DNA of 64,000 nt, from NCBI RefSeq assembly GCF_040730185.1, contig NZ_CP160402.1, forward strand, positions 8,184,001 to 8,248,000, written 5' to 3'. The notes under the pieces are model-generated. The model was not told the origin of the DNA and did no database searches. It saw nothing but the letters and a program-made list of their open reading frames with translations. The position numbers and the translations under genes are program-made. Positions 49,725 to 59,436 of the stretch are shown one piece after another. How positions within the stretch are numbered: the first letter of the stretch is position 1; the number at the start of each line of letters is the position of its first letter. This stretch comes from Streptomyces sp. Je 1-332. GTDB lineage: Bacteria; Actinomycetota; Actinomycetes; Streptomycetales; Streptomycetaceae.

Positions 49725-50000
49725 GCTCTGCGGCCAATCCGAACCGGAGCGTATGACGCAACTTCGTGTGATCCCGCTGTAGAGCCCGCGCGCTCCGCGA
49801 AGCCGGTACCGCGAGTACATCCGCCGCTGGGTCGCCACCCTGCAGACCTACTGGCTGCACCGCTGGCAACCGCAAGATCTACCACCACTGAACCCGAGCA
49901 CCGCCCGGGGCCCGGATCCCTGACAGCGATCCGCGCGCGCCCACGGTGAAGACCACAACGCCTCGTGTTCGTCCATGCCCGGGAATACCGCGCACCAGTT
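49725..50000. other. Gene-free stretch
   Basis: No gene supported. A 33-codon protein-like piece (RYREYIRRWVATLQTYWLHRW) ends at about 49890 but has no start and no family I recognise. Confidence 0.4.
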
Positions 50001-50600
50001 TTACGTACGCGGAACCAGCTGTCCGACTGAGGTCGCCGCCGCGGGCGTACCTTGCTTCGGCGCAGGCGGTGACCCGTGCGTACCCGCGGGCTGGCTGGTG
50101 TCACCATCGACGAAGCCTGCGCCGCCCACAGAACCGACCGGGCCGACTGGGCCAGCGAACAACGGCTGCGCGATCTCCCCGAACTTGCTGTACTCGACGC
50201 CGGACTCGGCCGGGAAGCGCACCCCGTAAATAGGCAGCACCACCGCCCGGACGCGGGGGCGTCTTGATGCGTGGCCAGCCGACCTCCGGCAACCCTTCAT
50301 CCGTCTCGCTCGGCGGCACGCCAGCGCATGCTCGATCCGGCACCGCTGGTGCATCTCTGGCGGGCCCACCCCGTACATGGCCACCCGACCATCCGAGAGA
50401 ACAATCCACCGATGCTCCGCCGGCACCCCGTATGCGCCAGCGGCTCCATGCCCGGCTCCAACATGTGCCAGTCGTTGTCCAGAGTCCGCACCCGCTCCTG
50501 CGGCAACCCGCCGTAGATGCACATGAACGTCTGCGCGCGGCCGAGATGCCGCGCCCCCTCGCTTGGTCCCATGCCGTGAGAGTGCTGGCCACCGCGGCAT
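50001..50600 (-). pseudogene. Frameshifted remnant of unknown gene
   Basis: Minus strand pieces FMCIYGGLPQERVRTLDNDW then, in another frame, AEHRWIVLSDGRVAMYGVG, and further VLPIYGVRFPAESGVEYSKF look protein-like and follow each other in order with a shift near 50430. No start codon and no family recognised. Likely a decayed gene; low confidence. Confidence 0.35.
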
Positions 50601-50823
50601 GCCGCACGGCCCGAACCGGACGGGGTATTTGCGGTGCGGGAATCCCCGCCCGGTACGCGAGTTGAACGGGGCATGGTTCCGGCCCGGGAGGGCTGGCTCG
50701 CTCGAACGCGCACGAGGGGGTTCTCGGCACGGAACAGGACGCGAGCGGATCCGGGCCGTAGCGCGCACCGCGATGCCGGACATGTTAGAAGCCTGGCCCC
50801 CGGCAGAGCCGCGTCCTTGCCTG

Positions 50824-51900
50824 TCAGGCTGGGTTTCCCACCGAGGCCCGGGCCGCATCAGGGGTTGGGACGGCCACCGTGTCCTCGGTGACAGCGGCTT
50901 TCGCCGGCACCCAGATCCCGAGTTTCTCGAGGATCTTCTTCTCGATCTCGTTGGCGAGATCGGGGTTGTCCTTCAGGAAGTTGCGGGCGTTCTCCTTGCC
51001 CTGGCCGAGCTGGTCGCCCTCGTACGTGTACCAGGCGCCCGCCTTGCGGACGAAGCCGTTCTCCACGCCCATGTCGATCAGGCCGCCCTCGCGGCTGATG
51101 CCCTGGCCGTAGAGGATGTCGAACTCGGCCTGCTTGAAGGGGGGCGCGACCTTGTTCTTGACGACCTTGACGCGGGTGCGGTTGCCGACCGCGTCCGTGC
51201 CGTCCTTCAGGGTCTCGATCCGGCGGATGTCGAGCCGCACCGAGGCGTAGAACTTCAGCGCGCGACCACCGGTCGTGGTCTCCGGCGAGCCGAACATCAC
51301 GCCGATCTTCTCGCGCAGCTGGTTGATGAAGATAACCGTCGTCTTCGTCTGACTGAGCGCGCTGGTGATCTTTCGGAGGGCCTGGCTCATCAGGCGGGCC
51401 TGCAGTCCCATGTGGGAGTCGCCCATCTCACCCTCGATCTCGGCGCGTGGCACCAGGGCCGCGACGGAGTCGATCACGATCAAGTCGAGCGCGCCGGAGC
51501 GGATCAGGATGTCGGCGATCTCCAGTGCCTGCTCGCCGTTGTCCGGCTGGGACAGGATGAGATTGTCGGTGTCGACGCCGAGCTTCTTGCCGTACTCCGG
51601 GTCCAGGGCGTGCTCGGCGTCGATGAACGCCACCGAGCCGCCGGCCTTCTGCGCGTTCGCCACCGCGTGCAACGTCAGCGTCGTCTTACCGGAGGACTCC
51701 GGCCCGTACACCTCCACCACACGGCCGCGGGGCAGACCGCCCACACCAAGAGCCACGTCCAGCGCGGTCGATCCGGTAGGGATCACCTCCATGGGCTCAT
51801 TGGGCCGCTCGCCGAGGCGCATGACCGCACCCCGGCCAAATTTCCGCTCGATCTGTGCGAGCGTGATGTCCAGCGCGTTTTCGTGCTCGGTTCCTGCCAT
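50824..51900 (-). CDS. recA: RecA recombinase
   Basis: A 358-residue RecA: N-terminal helix to about 30, Walker [10 protein letters not shown] at 66-74, Walker [16 protein letters not shown]1 loop [17 protein letters not shown]2 loop [20 protein letters not shown], and C-terminal domain ending [16 protein letters not shown]. Catalyses strand exchange and LexA self-cleavage. The tail is short compared with the roughly 375-residue actinomycete housekeeping RecA I recall, and no recX follows, as it usually does in Streptomyces. Hence perhaps an extra copy. A LexA-like box lies 94-107 bp upstream. Divergences such as DNGEQ in place of the common DTGEQ are seen. Confidence 0.95.
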   Translation of the reverse strand: MAGTEHENALDITLAQIERKFGRGAVMRLGERPNEPMEVIPTGSTALDVALGVGGLPRGRVVEVYGPESSGKTTLTLHAVANAQKAGGSVAFIDAEHALDPEYGKKLGVDTDNLILSQPDNGEQALEIADILIRSGALDLIVIDSVAALVPRAEIEGEMGDSHMGLQARLMSQALRKITSALSQTKTTVIFINQLREKIGVMFGSPETTTGGRALKFYASVRLDIRRIETLKDGTDAVGNRTRVKVVKNKVAPPFKQAEFDILYGQGISREGGLIDMGVENGFVRKAGAWYTYEGDQLGQGKENARNFLKDNPDLANEIEKKILEKLGIWVPAKAAVTEDTVAVPTPDAARASVGNPA

Positions 51901-52404
51901 GAGCTTTCACCCGGTCCGATTGTGTGGCACGCCGCACGTCGGAAGACGTGAGCGTCTACTGCCGACAACGGACGTCTCGGAGATCCCAGTAAACGAACAT
52001 CCGATCGATTTGCGTGTCCATCGAAAGGTACCGCACCGCAGGGAAGCGGGACGGGACGCGCACCGAACCGCTCCGGCGGCAGACCGCGCCGCAGCCCGAT
52101 TCCCCTCCCGGAACCACGGCGCCGTCGTACGTCGTCACTGCCTCCGAGAATGCGCTGCACCGACTTCGCGACGTATGACGGCGGCGCGTCAGGCGTTGTC
52201 GACCCTGTTCAAACGAGCCTTCGGGCTGCCTGGGTGTGCCCGCGCGCCAGGAATCGGTGCCCGGGGTCGCCGGCCTCGTAAGGGGTTGTTCACGGCGCGG
52301 GGTGCTGTGGCCAAGTTGCTGGCGATGACCGTTTAACCCCGCGCGGCCGGCGTGGTCGAGGAGTCCGGCGGCAACCATAGTGTCGCCGTGGCAGAGAAGT
52401 CGGC
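51901..52404. other. recA upstream region
   Basis: No gene supported. Contains the recA promoter and SOS-like site. Confidence 0.5.
51994..52007. promoter_or_regulatory. LexA (SOS) box-like site
   Basis: CGAAC-ATCC-GATCG matches the actinobacterial SOS palindrome CGAAC-N4-GTTCG at 9 of 10 half-site positions. It lies 94-107 bp upstream of the recA start codon, oriented where the recA promoter would be. Confidence 0.55.
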
Positions 52405-52605
52405 CGCCTCGCCGCCGCCAACGGTGGACCGACCGGCGTCGTGGTCTCGGTCGGCGGCGGTGGTCTGTTCGCCGGGGTGGCCGCGGCGCAGCGGGCGCCT
52501 CGGTCGGGCCTGCGCGTGTGGGGTGTGGAGACCATCGGCGCCGCCGCGATGCCCCGGGCGCTGGTCTGCGGCGGGCCGGTCCAGATGGATCTGGACTCAT
52601 GTATC
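52405..52605 (+). pseudogene. Serine/threonine dehydratase-like fragment
   Basis: Reads AAANGGPTGVVVSVGGGGLF, VAAAQRAPRSGLRVWGVETIGAAAM, LVCGGPVQMDLDS: the Gly-rich loop and following strand of fold-type II PLP dehydratases (VSVGGGGL, W.VE). Both ends are lost. A similar enzyme is intact at 37617. Confidence 0.65.
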
Positions 52606-52640
52606 AGCAACCGGTCAAGATCACCTGTCAGCTCGAACCT

Positions 52641-54077
52641 TTACGACACCAACTCCGAGGCCGCGGGTCCAGGTTGTCTCCGGGAGGGGCCGTCCTGGTC
52701 CCGCAGGATCTTCACGGCCCGGTCGAAGGCCGAGTCCTTGTTCTGGTCGAACTCCTCCGTGGTGAAGACCGGCTCGGTGAGGTGCGGCGGGATACCCGCG
52801 CCGTCGAAGGTCCTGCCCGACCGGGTCAGCAGCTCCTCGTTCGGCAGCCAGACCGACATGCCGTTGGGGAGCTTGCGCACCATGACGTCCGAGAAGACGC
52901 CCTGCGTGGGCTGCCCGATCCGCGCGGTCCGGCCGGGCCGGTCCATGAGGGCCTGGGTGAAGGTCTCTCCCGCACTGACGGTCGAGCCGCCGGTCAGTAC
53001 GGCGACCGGTCCGGTGTAGCGGGGGGCCTGGGAGGGCGTGACGTACAGGGGCTGGGGGCGTGTGTGACGCGTGGGGTCCGCGGGATCGTTGCGGGCTCGC
53101 TTGGAGTAGGCGAGGTAAGGGGTGTCGGTCAGCCGCCCGGCGACGTGGAGCCCCATGGCATCGGAGCCGCCGCCGTTGATCCGCAGGTCGATGACCAGGC
53201 CCTTCAGGTGACGGGTGCGTTCCTGGCCGAGGATCGTGTCCAGCGCCTTGTCGAGCTCGGCCAGCTCGGCGGCGTAGGAGGCCTCGCCACCCGCGTAACC
53301 GCCGAAGCCGGAGATCCGCAAGTAGCCCTGTCCGCCGGGGAGGTCGGCGTAGGTGATCCGCCCGGCGGCGAAGTCCTTGAGGTTCCGGGCGTTCTTGAGG
53401 TCACGCTCCACAATGAACTTCTTGACCTTGGCGTCGAGCTTCCCATCGGGCCGGACGGTGCCTGGGCGGACCCGCGCGAACGCCCGGTCAGGGTCGCCGT
53501 CGCCGTCGCCGTCGACGTCCCAGACGGCGACGTGGGCGTCGTGGAGCGGCTCGACCATCTTGCTGAAGACGGCGAAGAGTTCGTCCGGGGTCGTCCCTTC
53601 GTGGACGGTGGGCCGGTACCGGTCGCGTACGGCGTGCCAGTCGACGCCCTTGGCGGCGAAGAAGGGATAGTTCTCCTCGAATGACTGCCAGAAGACGTCG
53701 AAGGATGCGAGCGGGCCCCGGGCGGCGGAACGCGTGCAGGTGTCGGGCAGTTCGGTCATCCGGCGAAGGTTCCGTTCGCCGACATCGCTGTCCAGCCGTA
53801 CGGAAGCGCGGTCGTGGCCCCCGCGGGTGCGCACGGTGAGGACGGTGCCTCCAGGCGTGGTGTAGGCGCCGGAGCCGCTCCGTTGCGCGGTGTCGCCCGC
53901 GATGCAGCTGACGGCGGTGGTCTGGTACTCCTGCAGGGTTCCGTTCCGGATGGACAGCACGGTGCCGTAGCCATCGGTGCGCCAGATTCCGTCTGTGGCC
54001 GGCTGGTGGGTGATGGCGGCCGGCGTGGCTGTGCCCAAGAGGGCCAGGGCGACGGTGGCGGCCGTAACGATGCGCAC
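52641..54077 (-). CDS. Secreted S41-family peptidase
   Basis: A 478-residue protein from GTG 54077 behind AGAAGG. Signal peptide residues 1-25 (VALALLGTATPAA). A beta-barrel/lipocalin-like N-domain to about 110, TSP/tricorn-type helical part, then the catalytic core: LRISGFGGYAGG, GLVIDLRINGGGSDAM near 293-308 and GGSTVSAGETFTQ with putative nucleophile Ser367, TARIGQPTQGVFSD. The S41 tail-specific protease fold cleaves C-terminal peptides outside the cell. An Asp/Gly run (DVDGDGDGD near 187) might bind calcium. Confidence 0.9.
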   Translation of the reverse strand: MRIVTAATVALALLGTATPAAITHQPATDGIWRTDGYGTVLSIRNGTLQEYQTTAVSCIAGDTAQRSGSGAYTTPGGTVLTVRTRGGHDRASVRLDSDVGERNLRRMTELPDTCTRSAARGPLASFDVFWQSFEENYPFFAAKGVDWHAVRDRYRPTVHEGTTPDELFAVFSKMVEPLHDAHVAVWDVDGDGDGDPDRAFARVRPGTVRPDGKLDAKVKKFIVERDLKNARNLKDFAAGRITYADLPGGQGYLRISGFGGYAGGEASYAAELAELDKALDTILGQERTRHLKGLVIDLRINGGGSDAMGLHVAGRLTDTPYLAYSKRARNDPADPTRHTRPQPLYVTPSQAPRYTGPVAVLTGGSTVSAGETFTQALMDRPGRTARIGQPTQGVFSDVMVRKLPNGMSVWLPNEELLTRSGRTFDGAGIPPHLTEPVFTTEEFDQNKDSAFDRAVKILRDQDGPSRRQPGPAASELVS

Positions 54078-54456
54078 GATCTTGCCTTCTCTGTAGGCGA
54101 CTTGCTGGGTACCGCCCCACCGTCGCCGAGACAAGATCTACCGGGCCATCCGGCTGGCCGGTCGATCGGGGGTGGGGCCAGCCCCCGCAACCCGGGCCCC
54201 ATGCTGTCAGTGTCAGTGTCAGTGTCTGTGGGCTCTGGCTTACTTTTCGTGGAGGGTTGATTGACCGTAATGTCGGCCTCCTGTGGCCAGCGGTGAGAGG
54301 CTGACGTGAGCCAGTACTACGACTTGGGCGACCGAACCCTGTGGAACCCGTCCAAGGACAGGGTGTTCCCGCCCGACTCCGCCGACAACGGCAGCAGCTG
54401 TCAGGCGGGGAGGGGTAACGCGGACTGTGGTGAGGGCCCGGGCCGTCCGGCGTGCC
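54078..54456. other. Intergenic region with hexamer repeat
   Basis: Contains TGTCAG x3 at 54205-54222, upstream of the peptidase gene. A plus-strand piece from GTG 54306 reads YYDLGDRTLWNPSKDRVFPP but is not clearly a gene. No other feature seen. Confidence 0.4.
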
Positions 54457-54852
54457 TCAAGGCTGCTGTTCTTCCGGTCGGCGTCCGGGTACCGCACACG
54501 CGGCCGCCCCGCCGGGCATGCGATGTCGGTTGGCCGCCACTAGTCGGTAGACACCGTGGGCGGCCCATCGCATGGGAGGCAGCATCAACGACGCGCCCAG
54601 CAGTGACCATCCACGGCCTGCGCTCAGCAGGGCCTTCGCGACAGCCTGCGCACCTCCGTACACCGTGCCCGCCGGGGTCACCCAGAGCACCTCGTACTGG
54701 GCACGCTCTCGAGCGACGCCGAGCTTGTCCAGGTCAGCGAACTGCCACGGAACCACGTCACAACGAGGCCGGACACGGCGCTCAGCGAACCTCACCGAGG
54801 TGGTGCAGAAACCGCAGTCCCCATCGAAGACGAGCACAGGCTGACTCAACAT
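54457..54852 (-). CDS. DCC-family thiol-disulfide oxidoreductase-like protein (DUF393)
   Basis: A 131-residue protein from ATG 54852 with GATGGAG just upstream. It begins LSQPVLVFDGDCGFCTTSVRFAER with the DxDCxxC motif of the DCC family, then CDVVPWQFADLDKLGVARER, LWVTPAGTVYGGAQAVAKAL, MLPPMRWAAHGVYRLVAANRH. These conserved blocks define DUF393, whose exact thiol role is unknown. Single gene. Confidence 0.9.
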   Translation of the reverse strand: MLSQPVLVFDGDCGFCTTSVRFAERRVRPRCDVVPWQFADLDKLGVARERAQYEVLWVTPAGTVYGGAQAVAKALLSAGRGWSLLGASLMLPPMRWAAHGVYRLVAANRHRMPGGAAACAVPGRRPEEQQP

Positions 54853-55183
54853 GACTCCATCATGACGCGCTCGGCACCACCCCACGACTACCGGGCTCTC
54901 GGCTGATTGTGTAGATGACACCCCCGGGTGGCGTTGGTAGCGGCCCGCGGCAACCGGCGCTCGCGCGGTGCTGGCGTGCCCATGGACGGAGGGCTGCGTG
55001 CGTTGCGGAGTCCGCAACGTGCTGCTCTCCGCGGGCGAAGTCACCTGGAGGGTTCATCCCCAGCGCGTGGAAGCAGGAGCCTGCATCCGTATGAGCGAGT
55101 CAGGATCAGGACATCCCGGTCGGGAGGCGTGTCATGGGAGAGGAGCCCCCGCGCCGCCAGACGCTGAGTCATATCCTCAGAGC
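54853..55183. other. Gene-free stretch
   Basis: No gene supported on either strand. Confidence 0.4.
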
Positions 55184-55864
55184 ATGCCAGCAGATGCGTC
55201 TCGCAGCCCACGTCGCCCCTATGTCGTAGCGCATACCGCCATCTCCCTAGAAGGCGCGACCACGGGCTTCCCGCCGAACGTGGGCCGCTTCTACGAGCTG
55301 GCTGCCACCTGGAACGAGGACATCACTCTGGCCGGGGCCGACACCATCCTCGCCCAGGAGCAGACGCTGGCAGCAGCTTCGCGCCCCGGACCTGCCGCGG
55401 ATGGACCGCTCCTGGCCGTCGTGGACGGCAAAGGACGCATCCGGCAGTGGCAGGCGCTGCGCGACGTCGGGCACTGGTCGAATGTCATTGCCCTGTATGC
55501 GCAGTCCACCCCACCACGGCCCCCATCCTCGACCGTGCCCGAACTTGTCTCCGGGACCGAGCGAGTCGATCTGGCCGAGGCTATCAGCGAACTCGGGCGT
55601 CGTGAGGGTGCCGAGGTCGTACGTGTGGACAGCGGCGGTTCCCTCACCGGCGCGCTGCTGGAGGCAGGATTGCTGGACGAAGTGAGCCTGCTTATTCATC
55701 CTTGCCTCGCCGGTTCACGAGTTCGACATCCCTGGTACGGATCGGCGCCCTACCTTGCCGACGCGCTGGAGCTCGTCGAGAGCCAATCCTTCGATGATGG
55801 CCTCGTCTGGTTGCGCTACCGCACCGCAGGTCAGCCCGCCGCGGACCATCCGAAATCGCCATGA
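55184..55864 (+). CDS. Dihydrofolate-reductase-fold protein (RibD C-terminal-like)
   Basis: A 226-residue protein starting ATG 55184. VVAHTAISLEGATTGFPPNVGR, ADTILAQEQTL, LLAVVDGKGRIRQW, VVRVDSGGSLTGALLEAGLLDEVSLLIHPCLAG are the conserved blocks of RibD/DHFR-type reductases (the late SGG.L...LL..GL.DE..L.. pattern). Predicted to bind NADPH. The second member of this fold in the window; sequences differ strongly from the 22467 gene, so they are not recent duplicates. Confidence 0.85.
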   Translation: MPADASRSPRRPYVVAHTAISLEGATTGFPPNVGRFYELAATWNEDITLAGADTILAQEQTLAAASRPGPAADGPLLAVVDGKGRIRQWQALRDVGHWSNVIALYAQSTPPRPPSSTVPELVSGTERVDLAEAISELGRREGAEVVRVDSGGSLTGALLEAGLLDEVSLLIHPCLAGSRVRHPWYGSAPYLADALELVESQSFDDGLVWLRYRTAGQPAADHPKSP

Positions 55865-55917
55865 CGACCGCGAAGCACCGCTGTTCCACTGCGTGCGTTC
55901 CTTTGGCCCAACGTCGC

Positions 55918-56116
55918 TCACCTGCAAGGCGACCAGTTGCCGAGGATCGAAGCGGCCGACTCCACTGCGGACTTGCCCAGCCTCCGGAACTTCGCACAGC
56001 ACCTTGAACGCGATCATCGACGCCGTCATCGCGGACCTCACGATTCCCTGCAACTCCGGGTGTTCGGTCGTGCAGGACTCGAACCCCTCCGCAAGCGGGT
56101 CCTGTTCTACGAATAG
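55918..56116 (+). pseudogene. ISL3-family transposase remnant, internally deleted
   Basis: Plus strand: ADLPSLRNFAQHLERD in one frame, DAVIADLTIPCNSG in another, then VFGRAGLEPLRKRVLFYE and stop. The central VEGHVNRIKMLKRQM of ISL3 transposases is deleted. Independent of the ISL3 remnant at 15291 because the residues differ. Confidence 0.7.
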
Positions 56117-56124
56117 GGGTCAGG

Positions 56125-56560
56125 TCAGGAGTCTTCCTCAACGAGGCCGCACCCCTCAGGGCAGCCCGCCAGGAATTCGTGACGCGATGGGGCCGCCTCC
56201 TCCGCGGCCATCGAACCGAGCAGGTCGATGAACTCGATTCGCTGCTCGCTCGACAGCTGTGTCACCAGATGGGCAACACCCTCCAGCACCTTGACCGCGT
56301 CATCCCGGTCCATCTGCTCGTCCTCGCAAACCCCTCAACGAGCCAGAGAACATTGATCAAAGTCCGCGCCAGAGCACGGGTCAGCGACGAGTACGCAGGA
56401 TCATGATCGGCGAGTGGGTCCTTTCCGGTCTCTGTCGCAGCAAGCAGCTGATCTACGGATAGGCACCAGAAGGCCTCCGGGTGCGCTGCGGATGCGCGAC
56501 TGAACCAGTCGCCCGAGCTGACAGCCGGCCTTCCCCCTGGGCGGGCTATCCGGTAGGTGG
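56125..56560 (-). pseudogene. Small helical protein, frameshifted
   Basis: N-terminal piece WFSRASAAHPEAFWCLSVDQ, LADHDPAYSSLTRALARTL in one frame and, after a 1-nt change near 56330, EDEQMDRDDAVKVLEGVAHLV, LSSEQRIEFIDLLGSMAAEE, EFLAGCPEGCGLVEEDS. The two parts join into one helical, acidic protein. No start codon found. Family unknown. Confidence 0.5.
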
Positions 56561-56616
56561 CCGGTGGGACAGACTGGCCCGGCCTGGGCACGCGACTACC
56601 ACTTGGAGCACGTCGG

Positions 56617-57297
56617 ATGAGTAGCAACGTACTGACCTTTTACGGCGGGCCGAGAAGAATCGACGGCCAGGGCCAGTCGAAAGTAGCGGACATGGTCAGT
56701 TTCTCCGACACGTCAGGACCGGCACCGTCGGCCGTGTACGTGGAACGCGAACTGCCGCCAGGAGGCACGTCCGCGTACCTCGCGGCCCGGCGCAGTGGGG
56801 CCCGTTCTTTCACCCTGTGGACCGACGATCAACGCCGGGCACGGGTGGCCACCGTGGTGACCCTGTCGGCCGGCGCCGGTGTCGCGAGGTTTCAGGTGCT
56901 CGGCGCGCACGGCGAGGTCATTGGCACGCTCATGCGCGAGAAGGCACTCCGCGGCAGGCGCCTGCGTACCCGCTGGACCGTGCACCAGCCCGGCGGTTCC
57001 GAAGCGGTCGGCTTCAAGGGGAGGATCGTGTGGTGGTGGATGTGGTGGCTCTTGCTGCCCCTGATGACGGTGGTCCTCCTGATCAGTGTCTTTGACAGCG
57101 TTCCTGGCAACGAGGGTGGCTTCGCACGCGCACCCCGGCGCATCCGGTGGCGCGCGAACGGGCAGGTCCCGCTGGAGTTCAGATCCAAGGGCGACAAACT
57201 GCACGTACACGCACCTGGTGTGGACTGGCGGCTGGCGGCCGCGCTGATCGCCCTCCTGCGCAGCTTCAACGCCGGCGCGTGGGACTCGGTGAAGTAG
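56617..57297 (+). CDS. LURP-one-like protein with Trp-rich membrane segment
   Basis: A 226-residue protein starting ATG 56617 behind TTGGAG. It shares the motif order of the gene at 1635: FQVLGAHGEVIGTLMREK, RTRWTVHQPGGSEAVGFKG, then closing RRIRWRANGQVPLEFRSKG and a final helix WRLAAALIALLRSFN. In place of the paralogue's loop it has a hydrophobic hairpin IVWWWMWWLLLPLMTVVLL, so it is likely membrane-anchored. LURP-one domains share the tubby/scramblase fold, so phospholipid contact is plausible. Both genes are inferred paralogues. Confidence 0.6.
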   Translation: MSSNVLTFYGGPRRIDGQGQSKVADMVSFSDTSGPAPSAVYVERELPPGGTSAYLAARRSGARSFTLWTDDQRRARVATVVTLSAGAGVARFQVLGAHGEVIGTLMREKALRGRRLRTRWTVHQPGGSEAVGFKGRIVWWWMWWLLLPLMTVVLLISVFDSVPGNEGGFARAPRRIRWRANGQVPLEFRSKGDKLHVHAPGVDWRLAAALIALLRSFNAGAWDSVK

Positions 57298-57384
57298 CGA
57301 CCCGGGGGACGACGCTCCGGCGCGGTGTGCGCTGTGGTGGCGGCCACTGGTGTTCCGGGGCCGCGCACGGTAGAACGGGGCTTC

Positions 57385-57762
57385 ATGTCTGATCAGTGGC
57401 CGGCCCAACACCCGGCGCCAAGGCCCTTGCCCGGCACGCCCGGCGGGTACGGGCCGCCGCGGTTCCAGGAGGTCAGCGCCGTGTACCGCCGTTGGGCCGG
57501 TGTCTTGCTCTGGCTCGCGATCGCTGTCACGGGTCTCATGGTGACCGCTTTCGTGGCCAGCATCGTCTTCCTGGTGAATGCGGACGGGGACGACGCCGCC
57601 TACGGCTACCTCGCGCTCTTCCTCTGGCTTGGGATCGCCGCTGCGATTCCGGTGCTGCTGGCGCTCGGTATCCCCGCAATCGTCATGAAGCGGCGTGTAC
57701 GGCAGCAGGAGCGGCTGGGTCGCGATGCCGTGTACCGAGGGCGCAAAGCCGGCGAACGGTAA
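57385..57762 (+). CDS. Small membrane protein, 125 aa
   Basis: Starts ATG 57385; Pro-rich cytosolic N-terminus (MSDQWPAQHPAPRPLPGTPG), TM1 about 38-62 (VLLWLAIAVTGLMVTAFVASI), acidic loop (NADGDDAA), TM2 about 74-97 (LALFLWLGIAAAIPVLLALGI), and a basic C-terminus (KRRVRQQERLGRDAVYRGRK). Family unknown; typical of short Streptomyces membrane proteins. It follows the LURP-one-like gene by 87 bp on the same strand and may be co-transcribed. Confidence 0.75.
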   Translation: MSDQWPAQHPAPRPLPGTPGGYGPPRFQEVSAVYRRWAGVLLWLAIAVTGLMVTAFVASIVFLVNADGDDAAYGYLALFLWLGIAAAIPVLLALGIPAIVMKRRVRQQERLGRDAVYRGRKAGER

Positions 57763-57943
57763 GCGAGCGGGCCGGCACCGACGTCGTCGAGGCCGCCGCC
57801 GCGTAGATGTCCCACGCCCATAGTGGCGTAATTCCACCTTAAACATGCCTAGGCGGCTCAGCCGTTGTGGGGCCCAACGTCATCTCGAGAATCCCAACGG
57901 AGGCTGTGCGGAACCGCATCCTGTGAGCTGCGCATGGTCGCGC

Positions 57944-58276
57944 ATGGAATCTTGGCTCCGAAACTGCGCGCCAGGCACCCACCACGCCCTGCCGCCACCT
58001 GCTACGCGCAGAGAGATCGCTGCGGCAGAGCAGCACCTTGGATTCAGCCTTCCCGAGCAGTTGGCTGAATCCCTGCTGTGCCATAACGGGAGCGATCCGA
58101 CGCGTCTTCCACCTGTGTACGCGCTGCTGAGTGCAGAGGCGATCGTGAGGCATCAGCAGCTGCAGGTCGAACTCGAACACGAGACAAGGGCGGAGTACCT
58201 CGCGCATGGCATACCGCTCGAAATCGATGGTCAGTACGCGCGATGGCACCCCGGGTGGCTTCCGTCCAACCCCTGA
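57944..58276 (+). pseudogene. SMI1/KNR4 (SUKH)-type protein, C-terminally truncated
   Basis: Reads PPPATRREIAAAEQHLGFSL, EQLAESLLCHNGSDPTRL, PPVYALLSAEAIVRHQQLQV, ARWHPGWLP then ends. The first half of the SUKH domain (helix-strand up to the W.PGW.P segment) is present, the second half (GD..C.DL) is gone. SUKH proteins are usually toxin immunity proteins. ATG 57944 or GTG 57923 could start it. Confidence 0.6.
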
Positions 58277-58926
58277 ACGGACATATGCGGGTCCTCGGAG
58301 ATGACGGTGGTCTGCGGTGGGACAGCACTACCTAAGCGTGTCGTTTAAGGTCCGACGTCGAACAGGGGCCTCACCCAGGGGCAGATCGATGTGGCCCGGC
58401 TGCGCCGCTGCGCTGGCTTCAATGCCGTTGCCGAGGGCCGAGGATGATCGGATCGTGCCGGCCGCGGACGTCTCGCCGTGGCCGAGGCCGGACGCCAACA
58501 CCTGTGCTGCCCGGACCTTCTGTCGCATGTTCGGCCGAGGTGAGGGCGAACACCAGATGATTCCGGGCTGGCCGTACTCCGGCGCCCACGGGGTCGAAGA
58601 GACCACGGTGAAGTCGCGCTCCGATGCAGGCGCCAGCAGCATCCCCGAGATGTGAATGCCCACACTTCGACACGGTCACGGTCACGGCCACGGTCTGTGG
58701 CTACCAGTATCCACTCCACCGTGCCTGTGAGGAGATGACCTGCGCCTGCATATGCCGCCAGGAGGGGGGCACAAGGAGTTTCGACGACGGAGGTCCAACG
58801 GCCTCAGGGCACGTGGCTGCCGACGTTCACCGAACCACGATCATGCACCAGTTGGCCAGAGGGTGCTGCGAGTCCTGTACGGCAAGGGCCGCACCCACCG
58901 AAGAGACTTGAAGATCGGAACCCGAA
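58277..58926. other. Region without clear gene
   Basis: A minus-strand open frame (58328-58663) with HISGMLLAPASERDF and GIIWCSPSPRPNM looks partly coding but is unrecognised. CGGTCA occurs in tandem at about 58671-58692. No gene supported with confidence. Confidence 0.35.
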
Positions 58927-59082
58927 ATGATTGTCCTTGGCGCCATTTTGCTCATCATCGGCCTGCTGGCCGGTGTCTCTTTGCTGACGACTATCGGCGG
59001 TGTGCTCGTCCTCGTCGGGGCGGTTTTGTGGATCCTCGGCGCGACTGGACGCAAGGTCGGCGGGCGTAAGCACTTCTTCTAG
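58927..59082 (+). CDS. Small membrane protein, DUF6131-like, 51 aa
   Basis: ATG 58927 to TAG 59080-59082. Two helices, MIVLGAILLIIGLLAGVSLL and GGVLVLVGAVLWILGATGR, joined by TTI, then basic KVGGRKHFF. This two-helix pattern with a Gly-rich hinge is what I recall as DUF6131, common in actinomycetes. It is followed by a strong terminator. The ribosome-binding site is weak (GGA). Function unknown. Confidence 0.7.
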   Translation: MIVLGAILLIIGLLAGVSLLTTIGGVLVLVGAVLWILGATGRKVGGRKHFF

Positions 59083-59157
59083 GAGCTGGAACCGTATTTA
59101 CCGTCACGCAGTGACAGGAGTGTATGGGTCCCATTGACCCTGCCCATTGTGTGACCC

Positions 59158-59190
59158 GGGGCCCGAGGAATTGATTTTCCTACGGGCCCC
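59158..59190. terminator. Hairpin terminator after the 51-aa membrane protein gene
   Basis: GGGGCCCG paired with CGGGCCCC around an AGGAA...TTCCT inner stem and an ATTGAT-type loop. It sits about 75 bp beyond the stop codon of the small gene. Confidence 0.7.
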
Positions 59191-59436
59191 GTCGGCATGC
59201 TCTGTTCTCGTGTGCCGGTGCGAGGATGACGGAAGGCCCCTCTTGCTGCCTGTGGTCGATTCGCCCAACTCAACGGCCTCGCCCAGGGAACCCTTGTCGC
59301 CACCGACCAGATGCTGGGCGAGGGGCTGTCGCCGGGCCTGCTGGCCGTCTCGTCGGTACTGCCGGATGAGGGGGAGGGGGAGGGAGAGCGGGCTGATGGT
59401 GATGCCGACGGTCGAGGCTGCGTCTGGCCGATGGCG

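Noticed and set aside
56040..56116. A tRNA-like T-arm sequence (CGAACCCCTCC, GGACTCGAACC in reverse)
   Set aside because: No complete cloverleaf; the bases are better explained as the end of an ISL3 transposase remnant.
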